Source of the DNA: Pseudonocardia broussonetiae
Lineage (GTDB): Bacteria > Actinomycetota > Actinomycetes > Mycobacteriales > Pseudonocardiaceae
Assembly: GCF_013155125.1 (NCBI RefSeq)
Contig: NZ_CP053564.1
Span: 4,471,501 to 4,535,500, forward strand
Reading direction: 5' to 3'
DNA: 64,000 nucleotides
Shown: in pieces, positions 35,656 through 43,823 of the stretch
How positions within the stretch are numbered: the first letter of the stretch is position 1
Layout: each line of letters starts with the position of its first letter
Translations under genes and position numbers: made by a program
The notes under the pieces: generated by a model
Told to the model about the DNA's origin: nothing
The model's database searches: none
Seen by the model: the letters and a program-made list of their open reading frames with translations, nothing else

Positions 35656-37176
35656 GTGGACCTGACGCTGCGCGGGCTCCTCACCGGGGCGCTCGCCCGG
35701 TTCGGCGGGCGCCCCGCCCTCGTCGCCGACGGCCGCACCTGGAGCTACGCGGAGCTGGTGCGCGACGCCGACCGCCTCGCCCACGCCCTGGTCGCCGCCG
35801 GGGTCGGCCCCGGCACCCCGGTGGCGATCATGATGTCCAACCGGGCCGAGTGGGTGGTGGCCGACCAGGCCGTGCTGCGCGCGGGCGGTGCGAAGGTGCC
35901 GGTCAACGACATGCAGTCGCGCCCGGAGATCGAGTTCGTGCTGCGCGACTCGGCTGCCGTCGTCGCGCTGGCCGACGAGGGCATGGCGGCCGCCGCACTG
36001 GGTGCGGGCTCGCCGTCGCTGCGGACGGTGATCGTCGTCGGGGGACCGGTGGAGGGGGCGCTCGACTGGGACGAGGTCCTGGCGCAGGCGCCCGACACCG
36101 GGCCGCCCGACGTGCGCGTCCGCGGCTCCGACGTCGCGCTGATCGCGTACACGGGAGGGACCACCGGCCGCCAGAAGGGGGTCGTGCACACCCAGCGGGG
36201 GCTGGCGCTGAACGTCCTGGCGCACGTCGTCGAGACGGGCCTGCTCGACGACGAGCGCCTGCTGCTCACCTCGCCGCTGCCGCACTCGGCGGGCTACCTG
36301 ACCCAGGCCGGCCTGCTGAAGGGGGCGCTGCACCTCGTGGAGCGCCGGTTCGATCCCGACCTCGTGCTCGACCGGATCGAGCGCGACCGCGCGACGGTCC
36401 TCTTCATGGTGCCGACGATGATCTACCGGGTGCTCGACCGCGCGGAGGAGCGGGAGGTCGACCTGTCGTCGCTGCGGACGATCCTCTACGGCGCGGCGCC
36501 GATCACGCTCGACCGGCTCGAGCAGGGGCTGCGCCGGTTCGGGCCGGTGTTCATGCAGCTCTACGGCCAGACCGAGGCGCCCAACTTCCTCACCCGGCTC
36601 ACCCGCGAGGACCACGACCCCGCCGCACCCGAGCGCCTGTCGAGCTGCGGGCGGGCGGCGGCGCTGGTCGAGATCGCGATCCTCGACGACGACGGCGCGC
36701 CGGTCCCGGTCGGCGGGGCGGGGGAGGTGTGCGCGCGGGCGCCCTACGTCATGGAGGGCTACCTCGGCCTGCCGGAGAAGTCGGCCGAGACCCTGCGCGG
36801 GGGCTGGCTGCACACCGGCGACGTCGGCCGCGTCGACGCCGAGGGCTACCTGCACCTGCTGGACCGCCGGAACGACATGATCATCAGTGGGGGGATGAAC
36901 GTGTACTCCACCGAGGTCGAGAACGTCGTGCAGGCGGTGCCGGGCGTGGTGCAGGTGGCGGTCGCCGGCGTCCCGCACCCCGACTGGGGCGAGGCGGTCG
37001 TCGCCTTCGTCGTGCCGGGTGCGGGGTTCGACGAGGCCGCCGCGGCGGACGTGTGCCGCGCGCAGCTCGCGGCGTACAAGCGGCCCAAGGCCTTCCGCGT
37101 CCTTCCGGAGCTGCCGGTCACCGCGTTCGGCAAGGTCGACAAGAAGGCGCTGCGCTCCGGCCGGCCCGGCTGGTGA
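35656..37176 (+). CDS. AMP-dependent acyl-CoA synthetase/ligase
   Basis: A 506-aa ANL-superfamily ligase. The P loop is AYTGGTTGRQKG, A5 is YGQTEAPNFLTR, A7 is GWLHTGDVGRVD and the C-terminal catalytic Lys is in TAFGKVDKKAL. It activates a carboxylic acid to its CoA thioester through an acyl-adenylate. Length and motifs resemble medium/long-chain or aryl-CoA ligases; the specificity is unknown. GTG start at 35656 immediately follows the FAH-family stop, and it is the last gene of the 28312-37176 operon. Confidence 0.92.
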   Translation: MDLTLRGLLTGALARFGGRPALVADGRTWSYAELVRDADRLAHALVAAGVGPGTPVAIMMSNRAEWVVADQAVLRAGGAKVPVNDMQSRPEIEFVLRDSAAVVALADEGMAAAALGAGSPSLRTVIVVGGPVEGALDWDEVLAQAPDTGPPDVRVRGSDVALIAYTGGTTGRQKGVVHTQRGLALNVLAHVVETGLLDDERLLLTSPLPHSAGYLTQAGLLKGALHLVERRFDPDLVLDRIERDRATVLFMVPTMIYRVLDRAEEREVDLSSLRTILYGAAPITLDRLEQGLRRFGPVFMQLYGQTEAPNFLTRLTREDHDPAAPERLSSCGRAAALVEIAILDDDGAPVPVGGAGEVCARAPYVMEGYLGLPEKSAETLRGGWLHTGDVGRVDAEGYLHLLDRRNDMIISGGMNVYSTEVENVVQAVPGVVQVAVAGVPHPDWGEAVVAFVVPGAGFDEAAAADVCRAQLAAYKRPKAFRVLPELPVTAFGKVDKKALRSGRPGW

Positions 37177-37213
37177 GCGCCGCGCCACCGCGTGCGGCTG
37201 GGAGGATCGGGGC

Positions 37214-37657
37214 GTGTCGACCTCCTCCTCCGTCACCGCCGCGGCGGCGTTCGTCTGGCTCGGGATGGTGCTGGCCATCTCCTTCCTCGAGGCGCCGCTG
37301 AAGTTCCGCGCCCCCGGCGTCACGGTGCGGCTGGGCCTGCGCATCGGCCGGATCGTGTTCCGCGCGCTGAACGTCGCGGAGGTGCTGCTGCTGGTGGCCG
37401 CGGCGGTGTCGGTGGCGGTGTCGGTGTCGGGCGCGGGCGCGCCCGGGCCGGTGCTGGTGCCCGTCGTCGCCCTGGCCGTCCTGCTCGCCGCCCAGCTGCT
37501 GGTGCTGCGGCCCCGGCTCAACCGCCGCAGCGACCGGGTGCTCGCGGGGGAGGACCTGCCCCGCTCCCGCGAGCACCTCGTGTACGTCGCGGCGGAGGTG
37601 GTCAAGGTCGGGCTGCTGGTGGCGCTGGGGGTCGGGGCGCTGTCCGGCGCCGGGTGA
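37214..37657 (+). CDS. Small four-helix membrane protein of unknown function
   Basis: A 147-aa protein with about four hydrophobic segments: AAAAFVWLGMVLAISFLEAP, VLLLVAAAVSVAVSV, VPVVALAVLLAAQLLVL and VVKVGLLVALGVGAL. Polar motifs EAPLKFRAPGV and REHLVYVAAEVVK separate them. I recall similar small proteins annotated only as membrane proteins. GTG at 37214 follows GGAGGATCGGGGC. It is 37 nt downstream of the CoA ligase and may or may not belong to that operon. No function is assigned. Confidence 0.7.
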   Translation: MSTSSSVTAAAAFVWLGMVLAISFLEAPLKFRAPGVTVRLGLRIGRIVFRALNVAEVLLLVAAAVSVAVSVSGAGAPGPVLVPVVALAVLLAAQLLVLRPRLNRRSDRVLAGEDLPRSREHLVYVAAEVVKVGLLVALGVGALSGAG

Positions 37658-37663
37658 TCGCCG

Positions 37664-38035
37664 CTAGATCTCGGCGAGCGCGTCCTCGACGGTGGGGTGC
37701 AGGCAGAAGACGCCGGTCAGGCCGGTGATCTCGAGCAGGCGCGACACGACCCGGTTCTGCGTGCCCGCGAGGTGCAGGGCCGGCCCGTGCGCCGGCACGT
37801 CGGCCATCTCGACGAGCAGGTTGACCCCGGCCGAGGACACGAAGGTGATCCCGGCGAGATCGAGGACCAGGTGCCGCGGCGCCGGGAGCCGGTGCCGGTC
37901 GAGCAGGGCCTCCAGCTCGGGGGTGGTGGCCGAGTCCAGCTCTCCGGCGACCGACACGACCAGCGCCTCGCCCGCGCGCTGCGCGCTCAGGGCGAGCGGG
38001 GACAGCGGCGGTCCCGGGCGGGGGAGTGGGTCCAC
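37664..38035 (-). CDS. STAS-domain anti-anti-sigma factor
   Basis: A 123-aa STAS protein. GELDSATTPELEALL is the first half of the fold, and the phosphorylation-site loop LAGITFVSSAGVNLLVE carries the conserved Ser pair. Such proteins bind and release anti-sigma kinases in partner-switching stress pathways. Start is a GTG at 38035. The gene is convergent with the small membrane protein gene (6-nt gap) and divergent from a PRC-barrel gene. Its kinase and sigma partners are not adjacent. Confidence 0.88.
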   Translation of the reverse strand: MDPLPRPGPPLSPLALSAQRAGEALVVSVAGELDSATTPELEALLDRHRLPAPRHLVLDLAGITFVSSAGVNLLVEMADVPAHGPALHLAGTQNRVVSRLLEITGLTGVFCLHPTVEDALAEI

Positions 38036-38187
38036 GGCTGGTGCTCCTGGAGGGGTGGTGCGGTCGACGTCGTGAGACTAGCGAGGAAAGCCGAGAGCGT
38101 CCAAGAAGGTCGTGCACAACACGTATGTCGGGCCCGTGCGAGGCCATCCGGACGCTTCGGCGCGGCCGCCGGTGGGTACAACCTGCC

Positions 38188-38538
38188 ATGTTCCCTGCAG
38201 AGAACCTCCGTGACTGGGTGGGCCACGACGTCGTCGACCCCGACGACGACAAGATCGGCCCGATGGAGGCCGTCTACGTCGACACCGCGACCGACGAGCC
38301 GAGCTTCGTGACCGTCCGGGTCGGCTTCATCGGCCGCCACCGCCTCGCGCTCGTCCCCGTGACGGGGGCGACGGTGTCGCCCTCGGCCGTGCGCGTGCGG
38401 TACGCGAAGTCGCTGGTGAAGGACGCCCCCTCGATCGACACCGACGGCGAGCTGACGGCGGCGCAGGAGCCCGAGGTGTTCGCGCACTACGGCGTGGACT
38501 ACGGCCCGGGGACGGGGCGCCGGCTCGCCCGGCGCTGA
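38188..38538 (+). CDS. PRC-barrel domain protein
   Basis: A 116-aa protein with a PRC-barrel-like N-terminal half: LRDWVGHDVVDPDDDKIGPMEAVYVD, in the family order W.G..V.D..g..iG..e.v. A second strand set is RHRLALVPVTGAT. A disordered acidic and then basic tail follows. PRC-barrel proteins occur in RNA metabolism and in stress-related small proteins. GGTGGGTACAAC ends 5 nt before the ATG; GGGTA resembles a SigB/SigH-type -10 (inference), which would fit the neighbouring STAS gene. Confidence 0.75.
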   Translation: MFPAENLRDWVGHDVVDPDDDKIGPMEAVYVDTATDEPSFVTVRVGFIGRHRLALVPVTGATVSPSAVRVRYAKSLVKDAPSIDTDGELTAAQEPEVFAHYGVDYGPGTGRRLARR

Positions 38539-38761
38539 CCGTCCGGGGCGTTCGTTCCGGGGGGTTCGCCAGGCGCCTGGCCCAGGCGCCGCTGCGGGTC
38601 GGCCTCGCCCTGCTGCGCACCGGTGTCGCCCTCGATCTCTCGGCGATCCGCGACGAGCGGCACCTGGCCGACGGCAACCTCGGGCGTCACTTCGACGCCG
38701 TGAGGCGGCGGGCTGGTCGCCCGCGTGGCGGAAAGACGGGTCGGGGTCGTCGCCGGAGCTG

Positions 38762-39235
38762 CTGGGGCGTGTCCTGCAAGCCTGTGCGCAGCCACACCAC
38801 GATCGAGACGACGAGGAGTTCGCTGCGGACGCAGGCGGCGCGTCGGGCGTCGCGGGTAGCCAGGTCGCGACACTGTTGAGCCGGTTGAAGAAGCGCTCGT
38901 CGACGTTGCCGTCGGCGTCTACGGCGGGGTCGAAGACATATGGGGGACCGCCACGTGAGCCCTTGACTAGACGCCGCGCGATCTGGTCGGTCTTTTCTCG
39001 ACTGGTGAACGCGATCCCGCGGCGCCGCAGCTCGGGTGCGGGTCGAGGGGTTGGAGTAGGAGCACGCGCTCGGGTCGTTTGCGTGGCCGGCCAGAGCCGT
39101 CTCGACGGCCCTAGATCTGATCCAGCAGCCAGACTGCCTAGGGAATCGTCCTTGATCACCGCCTCGTCCAGGAGGCGTTGCCAGGCGGTGGCAGCAAGGG
39201 CCCGATCCGGGCCAGGCTTTGTCGGTCAGCTCGCC
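38762..39235 (-). pseudogene. Decayed IS5-family transposase
   Basis: Three fragments on the minus strand match the order of IS5-type transposases. At 39186-39235 ELTDKAW is followed, after a frame change, by RIGPLLPPPGN, as at the N terminus (LTDxxWxRIxPLLP). At 38860-39033 lies ELRRRGIAF, then GSRGGPPYVFD and ERFFNRLNSVAT. After another frame change at about 38860 comes ATRDARRAACVRSELLVVSI ending in VWLR. Frameshifts and the missing middle show a dead remnant with no clear terminal repeats. The flanking DNA 38539-38761 and 39236-39291 holds nothing I recognise. Confidence 0.75.
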
Positions 39236-39291
39236 ACGTCCTACCACCCGGCCAAGATCAACGACCGCAGCCGGCACGGACACCACGACTT

Positions 39292-40506
39292 TCACGCGAC
39301 GCAGCTCCGGTTCGCATTCTCCGATACCGATCGATTCACCGGTATGGCAGTGGTGACGTACTCGGCACCGGTGGGTGTGGTCGTGACGATTCCCCTCGCC
39401 GTCACTTCTGCTTTCCATCCGGGCGTTTCGCGGACCTGGTTGTGGAATGCGCACAACCCGCGTCCGTTGTCGAACTCCGTGGTGCCGCCGTCGGCCCAGC
39501 GGTGGATGTGGTCGAGGTGGCGGATCGGGGCGTCGCAGTAGGACTCCCGGCATCGGCCGCCGTCGCGGGCGCGGATCAGTGCTGCGAGCCGGCCGGTGAA
39601 CAGGCGACTGCGGGAGTCGCCGCCGATCACCACGCCCTCGCTCGTGATCAGTCGTCGCCAGGTCGTGCGGGCGGCGCCGGTGGTGAGCAGGTCGATCGGG
39701 ACGGGTCCGTGGCCGGGAATCTGCGCGGGCAGCGGACTGGTGGGGTCGACGAGGGCCTCGACCGGGACCAGGACCTGGATCTCGACGTTCACGTCCCCGG
39801 CGGTGGTCTGTCCGGTGAGGCGTTCGACGAGGGTGTCGGCCATGACCTGACCGCGGCTGCGGGTGAGCGGCTCGGGGCTGACCGCGGCCTCGTTGACCGC
39901 GGCCGCGAGTGCTGCGTAGCAGGCCACGGCCTCGCCGACGGGGAGGTGGGCGGTGAGGTCGGCCATCCCGTCGGCGGCGGGGCGGACCGACACCCGCCGG
40001 CCCGAGCGGGCGGCGCGGCAGCGGGTGAGGAACTTCCCGGGCGCGACCTGCGCGGCCAGAGTGCGGGTGAGGTCGTGGATCCGGCGCACCCCGAGGGTGT
40101 CGACGTGCTGGTCGGCGAGGGCCTGGTCGACCTGGGCCCGTTCGGTCGGGGAGAGGTGGGCGGTGGCGGCGACGATGGTGGCGGTGCGGTACTCGCACAG
40201 CCGCCCGGCGGCGAACAGGGCCCGTACCCGGTCGTGCCCAGCGTGGAGGTCGCGGGCCATCCGGACGCGGCGTCGGCCCTCGGTGGGCGAGACCCGGCAG
40301 GCCAGCCCGACCTGGGCGGCGATGCTGCGTTCCAGCGCGTCGGGCTCGACGGTTCCGGCCGCTGCCTGTGATTCCGCGTGGGCGCGGGCGAAGGCGAGAA
40401 CGGCCTCGCTCTGCTCGGCCGCGATCGCCGCTTTCCGCTGCTCCAATATCGCGATCCGCTCGATCAGCGAGGCCTCGGAAGGCGACTCGGAACTGATCGA
40501 CGGCAT
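39292..40506 (-). CDS. DUF222/HNH endonuclease domain protein
   Basis: A 404-aa protein with an N-terminal DUF222 region (about 20-290) and a C-terminal HNH nuclease motif: CRESYCDAPIRHLDHIHRW, then GGTTEFDNGRGLCAFHNQV. These proteins are present in many copies in actinobacteria such as Mycobacterium and Pseudonocardia and may be mobile or selfish; their biology is unclear. The ATG at 40506 is preceded by an AT-richer stretch. It sits between the dead transposase and the minisatellite region, so this part of the window looks like an insertion-prone spot. Confidence 0.88.
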   Translation of the reverse strand: MPSISSESPSEASLIERIAILEQRKAAIAAEQSEAVLAFARAHAESQAAAGTVEPDALERSIAAQVGLACRVSPTEGRRRVRMARDLHAGHDRVRALFAAGRLCEYRTATIVAATAHLSPTERAQVDQALADQHVDTLGVRRIHDLTRTLAAQVAPGKFLTRCRAARSGRRVSVRPAADGMADLTAHLPVGEAVACYAALAAAVNEAAVSPEPLTRSRGQVMADTLVERLTGQTTAGDVNVEIQVLVPVEALVDPTSPLPAQIPGHGPVPIDLLTTGAARTTWRRLITSEGVVIGGDSRSRLFTGRLAALIRARDGGRCRESYCDAPIRHLDHIHRWADGGTTEFDNGRGLCAFHNQVRETPGWKAEVTARGIVTTTPTGAEYVTTAIPVNRSVSENANRSCVA

Positions 40507-40628
40507 GGCGGAAGTCTAGCAGCAATATGGCCACAATGGACGAACATGTGTTCGATCGTGAACGGTCCCAGCGCTCTTGAGAACTCATGCCGACTGGAAA
40601 CCGAGGTCGACGTACAGCCGTTGCCGCC

Positions 40629-40708
40629 CGCTCCACCCGCCCGCCGCTCCACCCGCCCGCCGCTCCACCCGCCCGCCGCTCCACCCGCCCGCCGCTCCAC
40701 CCGCCCGC
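40629..40708. repeat. Minisatellite: five perfect 16-bp units
   Basis: CGCTCCACCCGCCCGC is repeated five times without change (40629-40708), directly before the 17-bp array. Because 16 is not a multiple of three, any reading frame cycles through all frames. No credible protein or RNA gene spans it. Copy number is probably variable between strains. Confidence 0.9.
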
Positions 40709-40710
40709 CG

Positions 40711-40898
40711 CTCCCACGCGGCGGCTGCTCCCACGCGGCGGCTGCTCCCACGCGGCGGCTGCTCCCACGCGGCGGCTGCTCCCACGCGGCGGCTGCTCCC
40801 ACGCGGCGGCTGCTCCCACGCGGCGGCTGCTCCCACGCGGCGGCTGCTCCCACGCGGCGGCTGCTCCCAGCCGCCGACTGCTCCCAGCCGCCAGGACG
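40711..40898. repeat. Minisatellite: nine perfect 17-bp units plus degenerate copies
   Basis: CTCCCACGCGGCGGCTG is repeated nine times exactly at 40711-40863. A variant CTCCCAGCCGCCGACTG follows at 40864-40880, then a fragment CTCCCAGCCGCCAGGACG. The variants contain CAGCCGCC, the complement of GGCGGCTG in the main units, so the array end can fold back. All six frames are stop-free through the array, giving long but meaningless open frames on both strands. There are no spacers, so it is not a CRISPR. Confidence 0.93.
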
Positions 40899-40960
40899 CG
40901 TCGACGACGACGGCCGGCACGGCCGCGGGCATCCCGACCGCGAGCCGCGCATGCACGCGG

Positions 40961-41375
40961 CCACGCCGTCGAGCACCAGCTACCCGACCGCAGATTCGCG
41001 CAGGTCCGTCGCACGTCCTTCCCGCTGCCGGGACCCGAAACCGAGCGCGAGGTCGATCAGCGTGGAGATGACGGCAGCGATGGGGAAGTCCGCGGACGCA
41101 GGGGCGCGGGCCGACCCGCGCCTTGGAGGCCCGTTGCGGGCGCCCTGAACAGCCGGCACCCCGCGGGGACCCCGCCCGCGCCGCGCATACAGGCCCATGC
41201 CACGCCGTCGAGCACCAGCAGCCCGAACGCGGACGCGCGCACGTCCGTCGCACGTCCTCCCCGCGGCCGGGTGCAGAACCGAGCGGGAGGCCGGTCAGCG
41301 TCGAGGTGGCGGCAACGGTGGGGAGGTCCGCGGCCCCACAGGCACGGGCCGACCCCGTTGCAGGCGCCCTGACCG
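40961..41375. repeat. Imperfect direct duplication in gene-free DNA
   Basis: A segment at 40961-41117 (starting CCACGCCGTCGAGCACCAGC) recurs at 41200-41356 with the same length, roughly 80 % identity by eye and a 239-nt period. Similarity continues for about 20-30 nt (GTTGCGGGCGCCCTGA versus GTTGCAGGCGCCCTGA). No conserved open frame survives in both copies. The rest of the 950-nt gap 40507-41459 apart from the minisatellites shows nothing recognisable. Confidence 0.7.
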
Positions 41376-41459
41376 GGACGCGGGGCACCCGAGGCGGGAG
41401 CGGGGCGAGGCGAGCAGGCGACCGCCGGCGCTCGTCCCCGGCGTTCCGGTCGTCGGGCC

Positions 41460-41873
41460 TCAGCCCTGGTCGCCGAGGATGTTGACCATCCAGTCCACGC
41501 CGAACCGGTCGGTGCACATGCCGAAGGTGTCGCCCTACGGCGCCTTCTCCAGCGGGACGGTGACGCTGCCGCCGTCGGCCAGTCCCTCCCAGTAGCCGCG
41601 CAGGGTGGTCTCGTCGTCGCCGCTGAGCGAGATGGTGCCGTTGGTGCCGATCTCCATCGAGTCGGGCACGTCGGCGGCCATCAGGGTCAGGCCGTTGTCG
41701 GTGACGAGCTGGGCGTGCATGACCTTGTCCTGCTCGGAGTCGTCCAGGCCCATGCCGCCGGACTCGGCGAACGTGCTGACGGTGGGGGTGCCGCCGAACA
41801 CCGACGCGTAGTGCTCCATGACCTCGCGGGTGCCGGTGCGGAAGTTGAGGTACGGGTTGAGCGAGATGGCCAT
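41460..41873 (-). pseudogene. PhnB-like VOC/glyoxalase-family gene interrupted by an in-frame TAG
   Basis: From the ATG at 41873 the frame reads ISLNPYLNFRTGTREVMEHY and FGGTPTVSTFAESGG, typical of PhnB/3-demethylubiquinone methyltransferase-like VOC proteins (about 135-140 aa). At codon 113 it meets TAG (41535-41537). The same frame then continues GDTFGMCTDRFGVDWMVNI to a TGA at 41460-41462, exactly the family's C terminus. Relatives have Trp before GDTFGM, so one G-to-A change in TGG explains the stop. The 112-aa product would lack the last beta strands and is probably inactive. A sequencing error is the alternative. Confidence 0.8.
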
Positions 41874-42007
41874 CGTCGTCCTCCGGTGCTGGCTCGACCG
41901 GCCGCGGCGCGCGAACCGGGGCGCGAATGCTAGACCCGTCGGCGCCGGGCTGAACACCGACGGCCTCCCGTGCGTATGCACCCCTGACGACGGGCGGGGG
42001 CGGTGCG

Positions 42008-42571
42008 GTGCGGGGACCGGACACGGGGTGGCGGGTGCCCCCGACCGCGCCCGGGCTGGGCAGCGAGGCCGAGCTGAGGGCGGCCTACGACGCGCACGGC
42101 CCCGAGCTCTACCGCTACGCCGTGCGCCAGCTGCGCGACGAGGGGACGGCGCAGGAGGTCGTGCAGGAGGTGTTCCTGCGGGCCTGGCGCCGGGCGGGCA
42201 GCTTCGATCCGTCGGTGGCGAGCCTGCGGGTCTGGCTGTTCGCGATCGCCCGCAACGCGGTCGTCGACGAGGTCCGCCGCGTAGCCGTGCGACCCTGGCG
42301 CCGCACCCTGACCGGGGAGCCGCCGGAACCGCCGGGCACCGCGGTCGACGCGACCGAGCAGGCGGTGCTGGACGGCTGGCTGGTCGAGGAGGCGCTGCGC
42401 CGGATCCGGCCCGAGCACCGGGAGGCGGTCGTGCAGACGCACCTGCTGGGCCGCCCGCACGCCGAGGTCGCCGCCGAGCTGGGCGTGCCGGTCGGCACAC
42501 TGCGCAGCCGGATCTTCTACGGGCTCAAGGCCCTGCGGCTGGCGATGGACGAGATGGGGGTGGAACCGTGA
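42008..42571 (+). CDS. ECF-family RNA polymerase sigma factor
   Basis: A 187-aa group 4 sigma factor. Region 2 spans YDAHGPELYRYAVRQL to LRVWLFAIARNAVVDEVRR. Region 4 is RIRPEHREAVVQTHLLGRPH with the HTH VAAELGVPVGTLRSRIFYGL. The GTG at 42008 begins a short Pro-rich leader. Its stop overlaps the anti-sigma gene (GTGA), the usual coupled pair. Likely targets are itself and the neighbouring sortase/CHRD surface genes (inference). TAGACC at 41930 may belong to its promoter. Confidence 0.93.
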   Translation: MRGPDTGWRVPPTAPGLGSEAELRAAYDAHGPELYRYAVRQLRDEGTAQEVVQEVFLRAWRRAGSFDPSVASLRVWLFAIARNAVVDEVRRVAVRPWRRTLTGEPPEPPGTAVDATEQAVLDGWLVEEALRRIRPEHREAVVQTHLLGRPHAEVAAELGVPVGTLRSRIFYGLKALRLAMDEMGVEP

Positions 42572-43230
42572 ACGCCGACGAGCACCGCACGCTGCGCGAG
42601 TCGCTGGGCGTCTACGCCCTGGGGCAGCTGCCGCCCGGTGAGGCGACGGCGCTGCGCGCGCACCTCGACGGCTGCGCGTCCTGCTCGGCCGAGCTGGCCG
42701 AGATCGCCCCGGTCGTCGGTGCTCTCGGGCGCGTCGACCCCGCGCACCTCGACGTCCCCCCGGCACCGCCCGCGTGGCTGGGCGACCGGATCGTCGCCCG
42801 CGCCGCCGCGGAGCGGGTCCCGTCGCGCCCGGGCCGGGGCGGGCGGCTCCTGCTGGCGGCCGCCGCGGTGGTGCTCGCGGGCCTCGCCGGGGCCGGGGGC
42901 TACGCGCTCGGCACGGGCACCGATCCCGCCGTGCCGCGCGAGCCCGTCGCCCTGCGCACCGCCGACCCCGCCGTCGAGGCCAGCGCGACGGTCGTCCCGC
43001 ACACGTGGGGCGTCGAGATCACGCTGGCCGCCGACGGCTTCCGGCCGGGCGCGGTCTACCGCGTCGTCGTCATCGACGACGGCGGCCGCGCGGTGGGCGC
43101 GGGGGAGTTCGTCGGCACCGGCGCGAACCCGATGCTGTGCAACCTCAACTCGTCGGTGCTGCGCGCCGACGCCGCCGGGTTCGACGTCGTCGACGCGGCC
43201 GGGCGGGTCGTCGTGCACGGGGAGCTCTAG
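42568..43230 (+). CDS. Membrane anti-sigma factor (zinc-finger, RskA-like)
   Basis: A 220-aa protein. The N-terminal anti-sigma domain has the zinc motif AHLDGCASCSAEL (HxxxCxxC). One TM helix follows at about residues 91-112 (LLLAAAAVVLAGLAGAGGYAL), then an extracytoplasmic domain similar to the RskA C-terminal domain. It should hold the ECF sigma factor at the membrane until a signal triggers proteolysis. The GTG at 42568 overlaps the sigma stop. It is convergent with the sortase gene with a 4-nt overlap of 3' ends. Confidence 0.9.
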   Translation: MNADEHRTLRESLGVYALGQLPPGEATALRAHLDGCASCSAELAEIAPVVGALGRVDPAHLDVPPAPPAWLGDRIVARAAAERVPSRPGRGGRLLLAAAAVVLAGLAGAGGYALGTGTDPAVPREPVALRTADPAVEASATVVPHTWGVEITLAADGFRPGAVYRVVVIDDGGRAVGAGEFVGTGANPMLCNLNSSVLRADAAGFDVVDAAGRVVVHGEL

Positions 43231-43823
43231 ATCCTGGTGGCGTGCACGACCAGGTTGTCGGTGTAGCTGCGCGCGCCGCGGTCGAACCCGCCCGCGCACG
43301 TGACCAGCCGCAGCACGTCGTCGGGGGTCGCGCCGAACACGGCGAACGTGGGGAAGGCGTCCTTGTCGACCTGCTCGGTCCGCTCGACGGCGTAGCGCGC
43401 CGGCGTCCCGTCCGCGGCGGTCACCTCGACGACGTCGCCGGGGCGCAGGTCGCGCAGGCGGTGGAAGACGGCGGGGCCGTCGGCAGAGTCGACGTGGCCG
43501 AGCAGGACGGTCGGCCCGCGCCCGCCCGGGCGCCCGCCGCCGCGGAACCAGCCCGCGCGGTCGAAGTCCTGCGGCACCTCGGCGGCGCCCTCGGCGGTGA
43601 GGCCCAGGGAGAGCAGGTCGGAGCGGACCCCGATCGCCGGGATGGCGACGGCGGCGGGCTCGGCGAGCACCGCGGCCGGAGCCGGTGCCGGGGCGGCGGC
43701 CGCAGCGACCGGCGCGGGTGCGGCGGCGGGCGCGGGTGCACCGGCCGCGCACCCCGTCGTCAACAGGCCCGCCACCAGGAGGAGCGTGGCCCCACCGCGT
43801 CCCGCATCAGTCCTGCTGCGCAC
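43227..43823 (-). CDS. Class F sortase-like transpeptidase
   Basis: A 198-aa protein with an N-terminal hydrophobic segment (ATLLLVAGLLTTGC) that anchors it or is a weak lipobox, an Ala/Pro linker, and a sortase domain. The catalytic residues are His in VLLGHVDSA, Cys in RLVTCAGGFD and Arg in FDRGARSYTDN. Class F sortases are actinobacterial enzymes of poorly known substrate. The GTG at 43823 lies 17 nt inside the 3' end of the CHRD gene, so both form an operon. The CHRD protein has no LPxTG motif, so whether it is a substrate is open. Confidence 0.85.
   Translation of the reverse strand: MRSRTDAGRGGATLLLVAGLLTTGCAAGAPAPAAAPAPVAAAAAPAPAPAAVLAEPAAVAIPAIGVRSDLLSLGLTAEGAAEVPQDFDRAGWFRGGGRPGGRGPTVLLGHVDSADGPAVFHRLRDLRPGDVVEVTAADGTPARYAVERTEQVDKDAFPTFAVFGATPDDVLRLVTCAGGFDRGARSYTDNLVVHATRI

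Noticed and set aside
38539..38761. Possible small gene between the PRC-barrel gene and the transposase remnant
   Set aside because: Short frames exist on both strands, but none has a ribosome binding site, plausible composition or recognisable motif.
40711..40898. CRISPR array
   Set aside because: The units are contiguous with no unique spacers, and no cas genes are present.
41535..41537. Pyrrolysine or programmed readthrough at the TAG codon
   Set aside because: No pyrrolysine machinery or recoding element is visible, and relatives have Trp at this position, so mutation or error is simpler.
40585..42024. Long open frames on both strands through the minisatellites, encoding Gly/Ser/Arg/Ala-rich repeats
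   Set aside because: The 16- and 17-bp units contain no stop in any frame, so open frames are automatic. Their ends have no family similarity and no sensible start or ribosome binding site.
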